A DNA stretch of 29,403 nt from CAZPUS01 sp964589825 (GTDB lineage: Bacteria; Fibrobacterota; Chitinivibrionia; Chitinivibrionales; WJKA01): contig CAZPUS010000033.1 of the NCBI GenBank assembly GCA_964589825.1, forward strand, positions 1 through 29,403. The letters run 5' to 3'. Both the position numbers and the translations under genes were made by a program. Positions within the stretch are counted from its first letter, which is position 1. Each line of letters opens with the position of its first letter. The notes under the pieces were generated by a model. That model made no database searches and was not told the DNA's origin. It saw nothing but the letters and a program-made list of their open reading frames with translations. Below are positions 7,334 to 16,063 of this stretch, piece by piece.

Positions 7334-9910
7334 ATGAATCTCGACAATTTTACTCAAAAGTCACAAAAGGCACTTACCGACGCGAATGAACTCGCGGTAT
7401 CGCATAGTCACCAGGAGATCAGGCCACTGCACGTAATTGCCGCATTGTTGAAAGATAAGGACGGCACCACTGCGGCATTGCTCGAAAAGATGAATCTACG
7501 TGCAGACGATGCTACACAACAGGTGCAGACCGCCCTTGAAAAAATCCCGGCAGTTACCGGCTCGGGCGTGCAGACGTATGCATCCCGCACACTCACTGCC
7601 GTTATTTCGGATGCGAAAAATATCGCATCCAAAATGAAGGATGAATACGTAAGTACCGAACATCTTTTTCTTGCCGCAATCCAGAAGGATGAGGAATGCG
7701 GCAAAATCGCCCGGGACCTGGGCATTTCGCCCGACAAAGTCCTCGGTGCACTAAAAACCATCAGGGGGTCGCAGCGGGTGACATCCGACAATCCGGAATC
7801 GACATTCAATGCCCTCGATAAGTACGCCAAGGATCTGGTAGAGCTCGGTCAGAAAGGGAAACTGGATCCGGTTATCGGACGGGACGAGGAGATTCGCCGT
7901 GTTATCCAGATTCTCTCGCGCCGGACCAAAAATAACCCGGTACTCATCGGTGATCCGGGGGTAGGAAAAACCGCGATTGTCGAAGGGCTCGCCAGCAGGA
8001 TTGTCAACGGTGACGTACCGCAGGGGCTCAAAAACAGCCGGCTGCTAGCCCTCGATATGGGATCACTCATTGCCGGTGCCAAGTTTCGCGGTGAATTCGA
8101 GGAACGTCTCAAGGCGGTACTCAGGGAAGTAACCGAAAGCGATGAAAATATTATTATGTTTATAGACGAACTGCATACCGTTGTCGGTGCCGGAGCGACC
8201 GGTGGCGCCATGGATGCAAGCAATATACTCAAACCGATGCTGGCACGAGGAGAGCTGCACTGCATCGGCGCGACGACACTCGATGAATACCGCAAACACA
8301 TTGAAAAAGACGCCGCACTGGAGCGCCGCTTCCAGACCGTCCTGGTCGATCAGCCCAGTGTGGAGGATACCATTTCGATACTTCGCGGTCTGCGGGAACG
8401 CTACGAGGTGCATCACGGTGTCAAGATCCGTGACACGGCTCTTATTTCGGCCGCGACCCTTTCGGATCGCTATATCACCGACCGTTTTCTGCCCGACAAG
8501 GCGATTGATCTGATCGACGAGGCAGCTGCCCGGCTGCGCACCGAGATGGACTCGAGCCCGGTAGAGCTCGACGAAGCGAATCGCCGGCGCATGCAGCTTG
8601 AAATCGAGCTGACCGGACTAAAAAAAGAGAAAGACGAGCAGTCAAAAGAGCGCACCGAGACGCTGCGAAAAGAGCTTGCCGATGTAAAGGAAAAAATCAA
8701 TGCGCTGAAAACCCGCTGGGAGCAGGAAAAAGATAAAATATCGACCATACAGCAGATCCGGGAAGAGCTGGAGCATTATCGCACCGAACTCGAACGCGCG
8801 GAGCGCAACTACGATCTCAACACCGCTGCGCAGCTTCGCCACGGGACTATACCCGATCTCGAGCAAAAACTCTCCTCCATGGAACAGCAGTTGCAGCAAC
8901 AGGAAAGTCGCCTGGTAACCGAAGAGGTCGATGAGGAAAATGTCGCAGCGATTATCAGCAACTGGACCAACATTCCGGTAAGCCGACTTGTCGAAAGCGA
9001 AAAGGAAAAACTGCTGTCGCTCTCCGACCATCTGCACAATCGTGTGGTGGGACAGAACAAGGCGGTTGATGCAGTATCAGAAGCTGTTTTGCGCGCACGC
9101 GCAGGCGTCAAGGACCCGCACAGACCGATCGGAAGCTTCATCTTTCTCGGTCCTACCGGGGTTGGTAAAACAGAGCTCGCCAGAACGCTCGCATTCAACC
9201 TCTTTGACGACGAACGTGCCATAACACGGCTTGACATGTCGGAGTATATGGAGAAACATTCGGTTTCCCGCCTTGTAGGTGCCCCTCCGGGTTATATTGG
9301 CTACGAGGAAGGCGGTCAGCTTACCGAAGCGGTACGCAGACGTCCCTATTCTGTCGTACTCTTCGACGAAATTGAAAAAGCGCATACCGATGTCTTCAAC
9401 ACCCTGCTGCAGATAATGGACGATGGCCGCATTACCGATGCACAGGGACACGTAGTCGATTTCAAAAATACAATACTCATCATGACCTCCAATATCGGCA
9501 GTGCAACGATCACCGAATCGCCACACGCCTCGTACGAGCAGATCCGGGACAAAGTGACACCGCAGCTTCGCAACTATTTCCGTCCCGAGTTTTTGAACCG
9601 CGTGGACGAAATCGTCGTATTCCATTCACTTTCAAGAGAGGAAATACGCCGAATCGTCGATATACAGCTACAGCGTTTTGCCGGTATGCTCCATGCACAG
9701 AACCTCGAGATTCGTGTCGAAGACAAGGCAAAAGATCTGCTCGCCAACCGCGGCTACGATCCGGTTTACGGTGCCCGTCCTCTCAAGCGGGTATTGCAGA
9801 AGTCTCTTGAGACCGAGATCGCAAAAATGATCATTGCCGGTGAGGCCCGCGAGCACATGACCATAGTCGTACGTGCGGACAACGCAGAACTCGATTTTTC
9901 GGTGGAGTAA
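7334..9910 (+). CDS. clpB: ATP-dependent disaggregase ClpB
   Basis: The protein has 858 residues, the usual ClpB length. It acts in the cytoplasm with DnaK/DnaJ/GrpE, threading aggregated proteins through a hexameric ring at the cost of ATP. The Clp N-domain covers residues 1 to about 145 (FTQKSQKALTDA, YVSTEHLFLAAI). The first AAA+ module has Walker A GDPGVGKT at 206-213 and Walker B IIMFIDELHT. The coiled-coil middle domain typical of ClpB rather than ClpA/ClpC spans about 395-530. The second module has Walker A GPTGVGKT at 606-613, Walker B VVLFDEIEKAH and the GYEEGGQL pore-loop region. The end (YDPVYGARPLKRVLQ) is the conserved sensor-2 region. The ribosome binding site AGGAGG is strong. 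It appears monocistronic. Confidence 0.98.
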   Translation: MNLDNFTQKSQKALTDANELAVSHSHQEIRPLHVIAALLKDKDGTTAALLEKMNLRADDATQQVQTALEKIPAVTGSGVQTYASRTLTAVISDAKNIASKMKDEYVSTEHLFLAAIQKDEECGKIARDLGISPDKVLGALKTIRGSQRVTSDNPESTFNALDKYAKDLVELGQKGKLDPVIGRDEEIRRVIQILSRRTKNNPVLIGDPGVGKTAIVEGLASRIVNGDVPQGLKNSRLLALDMGSLIAGAKFRGEFEERLKAVLREVTESDENIIMFIDELHTVVGAGATGGAMDASNILKPMLARGELHCIGATTLDEYRKHIEKDAALERRFQTVLVDQPSVEDTISILRGLRERYEVHHGVKIRDTALISAATLSDRYITDRFLPDKAIDLIDEAAARLRTEMDSSPVELDEANRRRMQLEIELTGLKKEKDEQSKERTETLRKELADVKEKINALKTRWEQEKDKISTIQQIREELEHYRTELERAERNYDLNTAAQLRHGTIPDLEQKLSSMEQQLQQQESRLVTEEVDEENVAAIISNWTNIPVSRLVESEKEKLLSLSDHLHNRVVGQNKAVDAVSEAVLRARAGVKDPHRPIGSFIFLGPTGVGKTELARTLAFNLFDDERAITRLDMSEYMEKHSVSRLVGAPPGYIGYEEGGQLTEAVRRRPYSVVLFDEIEKAHTDVFNTLLQIMDDGRITDAQGHVVDFKNTILIMTSNIGSATITESPHASYEQIRDKVTPQLRNYFRPEFLNRVDEIVVFHSLSREEIRRIVDIQLQRFAGMLHAQNLEIRVEDKAKDLLANRGYDPVYGARPLKRVLQKSLETEIAKMIIAGEAREHMTIVVRADNAELDFSVE

Positions 9911-9967
9911 GGTTCACCGGTAGCTGTTCGGTGCAAGCCCTCTTCGCGGTAATCATGGTAAACTCAA

Positions 9968-10144
9968 TTATATAAGACGGGAGCCGGATATGCCGATTGT
10001 CGATTTTCCGGCTTCCATGCCACCATCGCACATGTTTCGTTTTTTCCGCGATAGTGTGGCTGACGAAACGGCTTCGGCGTGACGCATACCTGCCAGGACA
10101 ATTACTGCACCTGCAATCAGTATGGGGATTATACGCTGATTCAT
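9968..10144 (-). CDS. Possible small exported protein (58 aa)
   Basis: An ATG at 10144 opens a 58-codon frame ending TAA at 9970-9968. The first 25 residues form a credible signal peptide (MNQR, then IIPILIAGAVIVLAG, then RHAEA as cleavage region). The mature part would be about 33 residues, basic (LSRKKR) with a single Cys and a Gly-rich end (GGMEAGKST). AAAGGG lies 9 nt upstream of the start. It overlaps longer antisense and out-of-frame ORFs that look random. I recognise no family, and the length makes chance occurrence possible. Confidence 0.4.
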   Translation of the reverse strand: MNQRIIPILIAGAVIVLAGMRHAEAVSSATLSRKKRNMCDGGMEAGKSTIGISGSRLI

Positions 10145-10205
10145 GCGAAAGCCCTTTTTTATGGTTTAAATGTAGCGTTTCTGCAGTATTGTGCATATAT
10201 CAGCC

Positions 10206-10424
10206 TCAGTGTAATTTCTGCAGCGCCTTCAGACGTGTATTGACGTGCTTGGCAATGAAACAGGAAAGAATCATATCCGCCACGGTAGTTATTGCACGTA
10301 TGGCGGAACAGGTTACAATGTACGTGCTCTGATCACCTCCTTTCGACACATACATTGCGATTGCGCTTATGGAAACAGCATCGGCAAGACTCATGAACGC
10401 ATTAACGCCTTTATCTGGCCGCAT
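10206..10424 (-). CDS. Possible small membrane protein (up to 72 aa)
   Basis: This frame sits 61 bp upstream of the small exported ORF on the same strand. From an internal Met the sequence has two hydrophobic stretches (SLADAVSISAIAMYV and STYIVTCSAIRAITTVADMIL) and a basic amphipathic end (KHVNTRLKALQK), which is a reasonable small-membrane-protein pattern. No start codon (ATGs at 10424, 10394 or 10355) has a convincing ribosome binding site, and I recognise no homologue. It may be spurious. Confidence 0.3.
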   Translation of the reverse strand: MRPDKGVNAFMSLADAVSISAIAMYVSKGGDQSTYIVTCSAIRAITTVADMILSCFIAKHVNTRLKALQKLH

Positions 10425-10719
10425 TGACGTGGTTGCATATACGCGACCGGGCTGATTTTTAGTCGCAATTTCGCACCATTATCCTGGCTGATAATCTAAA
10501 CCCCTTCCGCTTACACAAAACTAACGCGTTGCTCACAGAATCGTAACATACCAAATGTATAATTGAGTGGTTAGATGCGGTAGTATTACAAAAGCTTCTG
10601 TAGTGTATCGAGATTGAACGTCATGTGGTTATTGATTTGGCATTGCCCCGTATAACTATCTAATAAAAATAACGTTACGCTATTTTTACGCTGAAAAAGA
10701 GAATAAGGGAATCTGACTT

Positions 10720-11799
10720 ATGAAACTCGCATTTCAAAAAATGAAGCTTTTTCTTTTCCTTGTGCTGCTGCATGTGGCGACTATCTGCTTATTGCCCACC
10801 GCATCTGCGCAGGCCGGGAATATTATCAAAGGCACAGGTGCCACCTTCCCTTACCCGTTGTACAAAAAATGGTTTGAAACGTATCATTCTCACACCGGTA
10901 CACGCATTATTTATCAACCGACCGGCTCCGGGCAGGGGATATCGGCCCTTTTGAAAAAAGAAACAGAACTCGGCGCAACGGACGCGTTCCTTGATAACAG
11001 ACAGCTACAATCCATACAGGATACGATTCTGCATCTTCCCACCTGCATCGGTGCGGTTGCGGTTGTCTGCAATGTACCCAATTGTTCCGATCTTCGATTC
11101 ACACCCGACATACTGTCCGACATTTTTCTTGGCAGAATCGTGACGTGGTCACACAAAAAAATCCGCCAGCTTAACGATCACGTGCAACTGCCACAGACCG
11201 ATATCGCCGTGGTTCACCGTTCGGAAGGCAGCGGCACGTCTTTTCTATTCACCCACTACCTTTCCAAGGTTTCCAAAGAGTGGAAAAAAAGAATCGGTCA
11301 CGGGAAAATAGTCCAGTGGCCCTGCGGAATGGGTGTGAAAGGTAATGCCGGTGTTGCAAAAATGGTACAGAAAATAGAGGGCTCAATCGGATATGTTGAA
11401 TTATCATACGCCCAACAACACCGCCTTTGCGTCTCCCGGTTGAAAAACCGTTCAGGAGAATTTATACTCCCAGGCAGGCAATCGGCACAAAAAGCGGCGT
11501 CCGTAGAGCTCCCACCCGATGCGCGTACTCTCATAACCGACACACCTGCAGAGGGAGGCTACCCCATAAGCGGATTCACCTACTTTATCTTTTATAAAAA
11601 TCAGGCTTACGATACCCACTCATTTGAAAAGGCTCGCACACTGTATCGCTTTCTGCAGTGGGTCATCGAAAAAGGCCAGGCAGATATCAAATCAGAAAAA
11701 TATGCACCGCTTCCCGAATCTGCGCTTCCTATCTGTAAATCAATAATCGGTTCAATGCATTATAACGGGAGACCTTTGGATGAGTCAACGCAGCAGTAG
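10720..11799 (+). CDS. PstS-like periplasmic phosphate-binding protein
   Basis: The protein has 359 residues with a signal peptide (residues 1-31, cleavage near TASAQA). The mature start GTGATFPYPLYKKWF, the segment YQPTGSGQGI and the segment HRSEGSGTSFLF are the phosphate-contacting loops of PstS-type solute-binding proteins. GRIVTW and SIGYVELSYA are further family marks. It should bind inorganic phosphate in the periplasm. However, no pstC, pstA, pstB or phoU follows. Instead its last 20 bases overlap the start of a hybrid histidine kinase gene, so it may serve as a sensing partner rather than, or in addition to, a transporter component. The length is in the normal range for the family. 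An AAGGGA site lies 9 nt before the ATG. Confidence 0.88.
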   Translation: MKLAFQKMKLFLFLVLLHVATICLLPTASAQAGNIIKGTGATFPYPLYKKWFETYHSHTGTRIIYQPTGSGQGISALLKKETELGATDAFLDNRQLQSIQDTILHLPTCIGAVAVVCNVPNCSDLRFTPDILSDIFLGRIVTWSHKKIRQLNDHVQLPQTDIAVVHRSEGSGTSFLFTHYLSKVSKEWKKRIGHGKIVQWPCGMGVKGNAGVAKMVQKIEGSIGYVELSYAQQHRLCVSRLKNRSGEFILPGRQSAQKAASVELPPDARTLITDTPAEGGYPISGFTYFIFYKNQAYDTHSFEKARTLYRFLQWVIEKGQADIKSEKYAPLPESALPICKSIIGSMHYNGRPLDESTQQ

Positions 11800-14344
11800 C
11801 ACACGCAGCTTTTTTCGGTCTCTGTGCATACTGTGCGCGAGTCTCTGTATACTTTTTCGTACCGCAACCGCGGATGCCCCGACACCGGTTCGTATCGGTG
11901 TATTCGACTTCTACCCCTTGAGTGCTGTACCGGAAAGCAGCTACCACGAGAGTTGTCTTTTCACCGGGCTTCTTCATTACATCGCACAGGAAGAAGGGTG
12001 GAAAATAGTCCCTGTTCCCGGATCGATGCCGCAATCTCTCCAACGATTAAAAAATGGTGAGGTCGACCTCGTACCGGCGGTATCGTATTCACAGGAGGCG
12101 ACACAGCAATACGATTTTTCTAATGAAACGGTTATATCGACCTGGGCAACTATCTATGCCTTAAGCAAGGCGGAAATCAGGTCCTTGCTCGATCTCAGTG
12201 AGAAGAATGTCGGCGTAGTGCGTGACGATCCGTATAATCAGCATCTTCATCGCACGGTAAAACGTCTTGACATGATATGTACCATTGTCGAATTCAACTC
12301 TGCACCCGATGTGATGGCTGCAATAGAAGCGGGATGGATCGACGCGGGTGTAGTGGACCGCCTCTACGGCATCACGAATCAAAATAAATTTGGTGTTCAA
12401 AAGATGCCGGTTATTTTTTCCCCCATCGAACTGCGTTTTGCCACTGCAAAAGGAAAAAACCAGACACTGCTTGATGCGATCGATTACCATGTCCACACGC
12501 AGAAAAACAAACCCATGTCCCGCTACCATACACTGCTGCATAAAACACTCGGCAATACGCAACAGTTCGCCATTTCTCCTGCGGTAAAATGGATTCTGCT
12601 TGCTGCAACAGGACTCGTCCTGCTTCTTCTTGGTATGAGTGTGCTTCTTCGCAGACAGGTGAAGAAAAAAACCGCGCTTCTTTCCCGCAACAACCATGCC
12701 CTTGAAAAAGAAGTATCGCGCAGAGCCGCGGTAGAGGAGCAACTGCGCAAGTCGAACAACCTGCTCGAAAAAGCGTTTGAAAGTCTTCGCGACGGACTCC
12801 TCGTGATCGGGGCACCCGAACTTTCCATTATCCACTGTAACAGCGCAGCAGCCAACATGCTCGATTACCAACCCGACGAATTGCGCACGCAACCACTTCA
12901 GAATATACAGGTTACTATAAAAAGTGTCTATGAAATAGAAAGTACCTTACATCACGAAATAGGGAAAAAGGGATTTCTGAGCGATGAATTCACACTTATA
13001 CGAAAGGACCGATCTTCGTTTCCTGCAGAAGTGGTTATCACCCCGGTTCGGGAAGGTGACCCTGAGCCCGAATTATGGGTTATGATTATCCGCGACATCA
13101 CGGTTGTCAAGGAGCTCAAAAAAAGTGAAATGATGCTTCGTCAGGCACAGAAGATGGAAGCCATCGGTACACTGGCCGGTGGTATCGCACACGATTTCAA
13201 CAACATTCTGATGCCTATTCTGGGGTACTCCGAACTATTGAGAAAAATACTTCCCAAAATCGATCCAAAAACGAACGAGTATATAGACCAGATCACCAAT
13301 GCGGGATTTCGCGCAAAAGATCTCGTACACCAGATTCTGGCCTTCAGCAGGCAGGGAGAGCAGAAAAACAGTCCGATTCATATCATACCGATTGTAAAGG
13401 AGGTCGCAAAGCTGCTTCGCGCCTCTGTCCCGTCAACTATCAACATCGAGGTAAGCGTCGAGACAGACGAAGACATCGTTGCGGCCGATCCTTCGCAGAT
13501 TCACCAGGTCATAATGAACCTCTGTACAAATGCGACTTATGCGATGCGTGGTACCCGTGGCACCATGAGCATTCGCCTGTGTAATCACAATGGCCCGCTT
13601 CTGGGAAGAGTCGCCGAAAAAAACGGTACACAACATCACAATATGCTGCGGCTTTCGGTAGGTGATACGGGCATGGGAATTCAGCCCGGTATCGTACATC
13701 GCATTTTCGAGCCCTTTTTTACCACAAAAGGAAATAACGAAGGGACGGGAATGGGACTGTCGGTTGTGCATGGTATAGTAAAAAGCGTACACGGACTCAT
13801 GTCTCTGGAAACAGAGGCCGGAAAGGGAACCACTTTTCATGTGTACTTTCCCCGGCAGGCTGATATGGTGGAATCGAAAACAACTATAGCCAAACCCTGT
13901 CATCGCGGCAATGGTGAAAAAGTTCTCCTCGTAGATGACGAAGAGATGATTGTCGATATGACGAGTGAAATTCTTACCAGTCTGAACTATTCGGTGGAGA
14001 CCTCAACCAGCAGTGAAAAAGCACTGCGACAATTCAGCCAGTCGCCCAACAATTACGATATCGTTATCACCGATCATACCATGCCGGGGCTCACCGGTGC
14101 CGAATTGTCGACCAAAATGCTCGATATACGCCCTGATCTGCCTATTATAATCTGTACGGGATTCAGCGAAAACCTTTCGGCTCAGCGCGCCAAAGCACTC
14201 GGTATACGCGAATATCTCATGAAACCGGTCGATCCTGAACAGATGGCGTCGACGGTACGAAATGTCCTCAACTCCCGATCAGCACATTCACGTAATGAAG
14301 TTGAACAGATCTCGCTTTTTTCCGGGAGCAACCAGCCGATTTAG
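11780..14344 (+). CDS. Hybrid sensor histidine kinase with periplasmic SBP domain
   Basis: The protein has 854 residues. Residues 1 to about 32 form a signal or first membrane segment. Residues about 35-255 are a family-3 solute-binding domain (PVRIGVFDFYPLS, LKNGEVDLVPAVSYS, IDAGVVDRLYG), as in BvgS-type sensors. A membrane span follows at about 270-292, then a short coiled coil and a PAS domain (about 320-440, FESLRDGLLVIG, LDYQPDEL). The dimerisation/phosphoacceptor helix carries GIAHDFNNIL with His471. The catalytic domain shows NLCTNATYAM, GDTGMGI and GTGMGLSVVHG. A C-terminal receiver (about 712-830) has DDEE and the acceptor Asp765 in ITDHTMPG, plus the Lys of YLMKP. It overlaps the PstS-like gene by 20 bp, so co-expression is likely. 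No output regulator or HPt gene is adjacent. It may sense phosphate status or the PstS-like protein itself, which is inference. Confidence 0.92.
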   Translation: MSQRSSSTRSFFRSLCILCASLCILFRTATADAPTPVRIGVFDFYPLSAVPESSYHESCLFTGLLHYIAQEEGWKIVPVPGSMPQSLQRLKNGEVDLVPAVSYSQEATQQYDFSNETVISTWATIYALSKAEIRSLLDLSEKNVGVVRDDPYNQHLHRTVKRLDMICTIVEFNSAPDVMAAIEAGWIDAGVVDRLYGITNQNKFGVQKMPVIFSPIELRFATAKGKNQTLLDAIDYHVHTQKNKPMSRYHTLLHKTLGNTQQFAISPAVKWILLAATGLVLLLLGMSVLLRRQVKKKTALLSRNNHALEKEVSRRAAVEEQLRKSNNLLEKAFESLRDGLLVIGAPELSIIHCNSAAANMLDYQPDELRTQPLQNIQVTIKSVYEIESTLHHEIGKKGFLSDEFTLIRKDRSSFPAEVVITPVREGDPEPELWVMIIRDITVVKELKKSEMMLRQAQKMEAIGTLAGGIAHDFNNILMPILGYSELLRKILPKIDPKTNEYIDQITNAGFRAKDLVHQILAFSRQGEQKNSPIHIIPIVKEVAKLLRASVPSTINIEVSVETDEDIVAADPSQIHQVIMNLCTNATYAMRGTRGTMSIRLCNHNGPLLGRVAEKNGTQHHNMLRLSVGDTGMGIQPGIVHRIFEPFFTTKGNNEGTGMGLSVVHGIVKSVHGLMSLETEAGKGTTFHVYFPRQADMVESKTTIAKPCHRGNGEKVLLVDDEEMIVDMTSEILTSLNYSVETSTSSEKALRQFSQSPNNYDIVITDHTMPGLTGAELSTKMLDIRPDLPIIICTGFSENLSAQRAKALGIREYLMKPVDPEQMASTVRNVLNSRSAHSRNEVEQISLFSGSNQPI

Positions 14345-14399
14345 ATCCGTATATCAGGGTAATCACTTGCCTATAAAATCAGACAATTACGCACATCCA

Positions 14400-15290
14400 T
14401 CACTCGATTCGATCGAGTAATCTCGTAACCGCACCGCTTACCCGCGCAGGTGTATCCTCAGGTACATAATGCGATGCGGTCAGCACTCTGTCGACGCGTG
14501 CTTTGGGAAAAACACGCCGCCATTTTTTGATATAGGCCCTCTTTCCCAGCACCGGATCTTTTCGTCCCCATACCATCTCCACCGGCACATCTTTGCATAC
14601 GTGAAGCCGATTAAAAAGATTTTCAAACCACCCACTTTGCTTTCGGATATTGCGTGGGAATTCCCATGTGGCCCGGCGTGCCCGCATGTCAAAAAAACGT
14701 GACGCATATGAACGTATAATCGCCGTGGTTTTGGTCTTTTTTCGTGAGATCCCTCCGGGAAGCAGCACACGGGCAAAAAAATTATACCGCATAATCAGCC
14801 ATCTTCCCGGTGCCCCTCCCATAACCAGTGAAAAAACACGGGCATCCCACCTGGGCGGCCAGCACCACGTATTGCACAGTACCATCCCTGCAATTTTTTC
14901 AGTCTTTCTTACGGCATAGGAAAGACCGATGGGACCTCCCCAGTCGTGCATAACCAGAATAACACGTTGACTGCCGAGATGATCGAGGAATGCGGAAATT
15001 GCCTCACTGTATTCATGAGGCGTGTAGCCAAATCCGGACGGCATTCCGGAAAGGCCAAATCCGGGAAGATCGGGGGCGATACAACGACACACGCCGGAAC
15101 AATCCTTAATCACATTGCGGTATAAAAACGACCATGTCGGATTGCCATGTAAAAACACCACCGGCTGTCCCTTCCCTTCATCAACATAATGAAGCGAGAC
15201 GTCTCTGTGGGTATACCAATGCGGAGCAAAAGGATACCGTGTTTTATCGAATCTGAACGCTTTTGGTGTGTCTGATGCAGATGAAGTCAT
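14400..15290 (-). CDS. Haloalkane-dehalogenase-like alpha/beta hydrolase
   Basis: The protein has 296 residues, the normal length for haloalkane dehalogenases, and is cytoplasmic with no signal peptide. The oxyanion segment HGNPTWSF (from His49) and the nucleophile segment VMHDWGGP (Asp116, Trp117) match the family: Asn50 and Trp117 would be the halide-binding pair. The acid is probably Asp245 in WGRKDPVLG, after strand 7 as in subfamilies I and III, and the base His274 in ASHYVPED. A helical cap lies at about 140-230. Such enzymes cleave carbon-halogen bonds hydrolytically, but close relatives with other ester or epoxide substrates exist, so substrate is open. It sits 31 bp downstream of the Nudix gene on the same strand and converges with the kinase gene. 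The start ATG has a weak site. Confidence 0.82.
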   Translation of the reverse strand: MTSSASDTPKAFRFDKTRYPFAPHWYTHRDVSLHYVDEGKGQPVVFLHGNPTWSFLYRNVIKDCSGVCRCIAPDLPGFGLSGMPSGFGYTPHEYSEAISAFLDHLGSQRVILVMHDWGGPIGLSYAVRKTEKIAGMVLCNTWCWPPRWDARVFSLVMGGAPGRWLIMRYNFFARVLLPGGISRKKTKTTAIIRSYASRFFDMRARRATWEFPRNIRKQSGWFENLFNRLHVCKDVPVEMVWGRKDPVLGKRAYIKKWRRVFPKARVDRVLTASHYVPEDTPARVSGAVTRLLDRIE

Positions 15291-15321
15291 TTCGCCGTAG
15301 CCTGAGTATCGTGTTTCAATG

Positions 15322-15801
15322 TCATTTTTTCACAAGCTCGAATGCACGGGCCGCGTGTGGAGTAAGCCGGTAACGCCGGGTAATGTCGGAGAGATCGCAC
15401 TCATGAATAAAATCAAGTTGTGCAATCTCGCTTTTATCAGGATAAAACGGTCCGTCGTGACAGCCGAAGTAGACAAAAACCATTTCATATTCATCCGTAT
15501 CGTCGACAATAAAGGCATCCAGGTACTCAAGGGTAGTGCTAATACCGATTTCTTCCTTCATCTCTCTGCAGGCGGATTGGTGCGGGGTAGATCCGGCATT
15601 GACGTGCCCGGCAACCGCGGCATGCCACCATAATGGATAATGATCTTTATCGGGACTTCGCTGCTGCAGAAGATAGCGCCCTTTACTTGTGCGAATAAGC
15701 ACCTGTACCGCTCTGTGAAGCGAGTGGTTGCGGTGCACCTCGTCACGAGAGGCGGAGGAAAGCACTTCGTTTTCGGGTGAAATTATATCGATAAATTCCA
15801 T
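15322..15801 (-). CDS. Nudix hydrolase of the IPP-isomerase/YfcD-like type
   Basis: I take ATG 15801, giving 159 residues. This start opens with MEFIDIISPENEVL, the usual beginning of this subfamily, while a TTG extension to 15876 adds residues without family resemblance. Neither start has a strong ribosome binding site. The fold shows HRNHSLHRAVQVLI, LLQQRSPDKDHYPLWW and the Nudix helix GHVNAGSTPHQSACREMKEEIGI in shortened form (Gly, then REMKEE and Gly). The metal-binding REuxEE core is intact, but the Glu normally found after the GG-type loop is Ser here (AGS instead of AGE). Relatives hydrolyse nucleoside diphosphate derivatives, with substrate unknown. It probably shares a transcript with the hydrolase gene that begins 31 bp downstream. 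Confidence 0.82.
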   Translation of the reverse strand: MEFIDIISPENEVLSSASRDEVHRNHSLHRAVQVLIRTSKGRYLLQQRSPDKDHYPLWWHAAVAGHVNAGSTPHQSACREMKEEIGISTTLEYLDAFIVDDTDEYEMVFVYFGCHDGPFYPDKSEIAQLDFIHECDLSDITRRYRLTPHAARAFELVKK

Positions 15802-15914
15802 GTCATCTATAGCGTGTTGATTTAGCGTTTCGGCAATTGAACATACGATAAGGGGCACGGCTGGTTCGGCGAACAAGATGGTTAAGCGCCACCCCGTGAT
15901 ACAACCTGAATCGA

Positions 15915-16016
15915 GTGATTGTTTTAATCACAGCTGCGGTGAGCCGTGCTCTCAAGGCCTCACCGAAAAGTATGTGTCAATCTTGTTGGTTGTCTTACAG
16001 CTTTAGGAAACGCAGC
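15915..16016. promoter_or_regulatory. Possible structured RNA or multi-hairpin region
   Basis: GTGATT (15915-15920) pairs with AATCAC (15926-15931) over a 5-nt loop. GCTGCG (15933-15938) can pair with CGCAGC (16011-16016), enclosing a 6-bp stem GGTGAG/CTCACC (15938-15943 with 15959-15964). The arrangement could be a folded leader or small RNA on either strand, though the stems are short and I do not recognise a known riboswitch. Confidence 0.25.
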
Positions 16017-16020
16017 AACG

Positions 16021-16063
16021 GTATGGCTGGCCGCATATTTCGCACACAAAACCGCTCGGTTCA
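16021..16063 (+). repeat. Dispersed intergenic repeat, copy A
   Basis: These 43 bases match 33 of 43 positions of 29361-29403 at the window's right end, with the shared core ACAAAACCGCTC and flanking ATTTCGC. A shorter related element occurs on the minus strand at about 19820-19850. The element type is unknown. Confidence 0.4.

Larger units (their letters stand above)
9911..10719. other. Gene-poor region after clpB
   Basis: This 809-bp stretch between clpB and the PstS-like gene has no strongly supported gene. Two minus-strand small ORFs (9968-10144 and 10206-10424) are listed separately. Bases about 10430-10719, upstream of the PstS-like gene, are AT-rich. A TATAAT at 10558-10563 and a TATAAC near 10652 have no good -35 partners. 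I could not recognise a Pho box. No terminator with a T tract follows clpB. Confidence 0.5.

Noticed and set aside
7408..9856. Long minus-strand open frames across clpB (up to 182 codons)
   Set aside because: They lie antisense to a clearly real gene and show no start signals or family features. They are by-products of the codon bias of clpB.
10331..10344. GATCACCTCCTTTC on the plus strand, identical to the 3' end of bacterial 16S rRNA
   Set aside because: The flanking bases do not resemble 16S rRNA and no rRNA gene is present. Read on the minus strand it is a strong Shine-Dalgarno (AAAGGAGGTGATC), but no ATG, GTG or TTG start lies at a suitable distance. It is probably coincidence within the small ORF at 10206-10424.
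14402..14418. Hairpin ACTCGAT/ATCGAGT as terminator for the convergent kinase and hydrolase genes
   Set aside because: It lies inside the last codons of the hydrolase gene and has no T tract on either strand.
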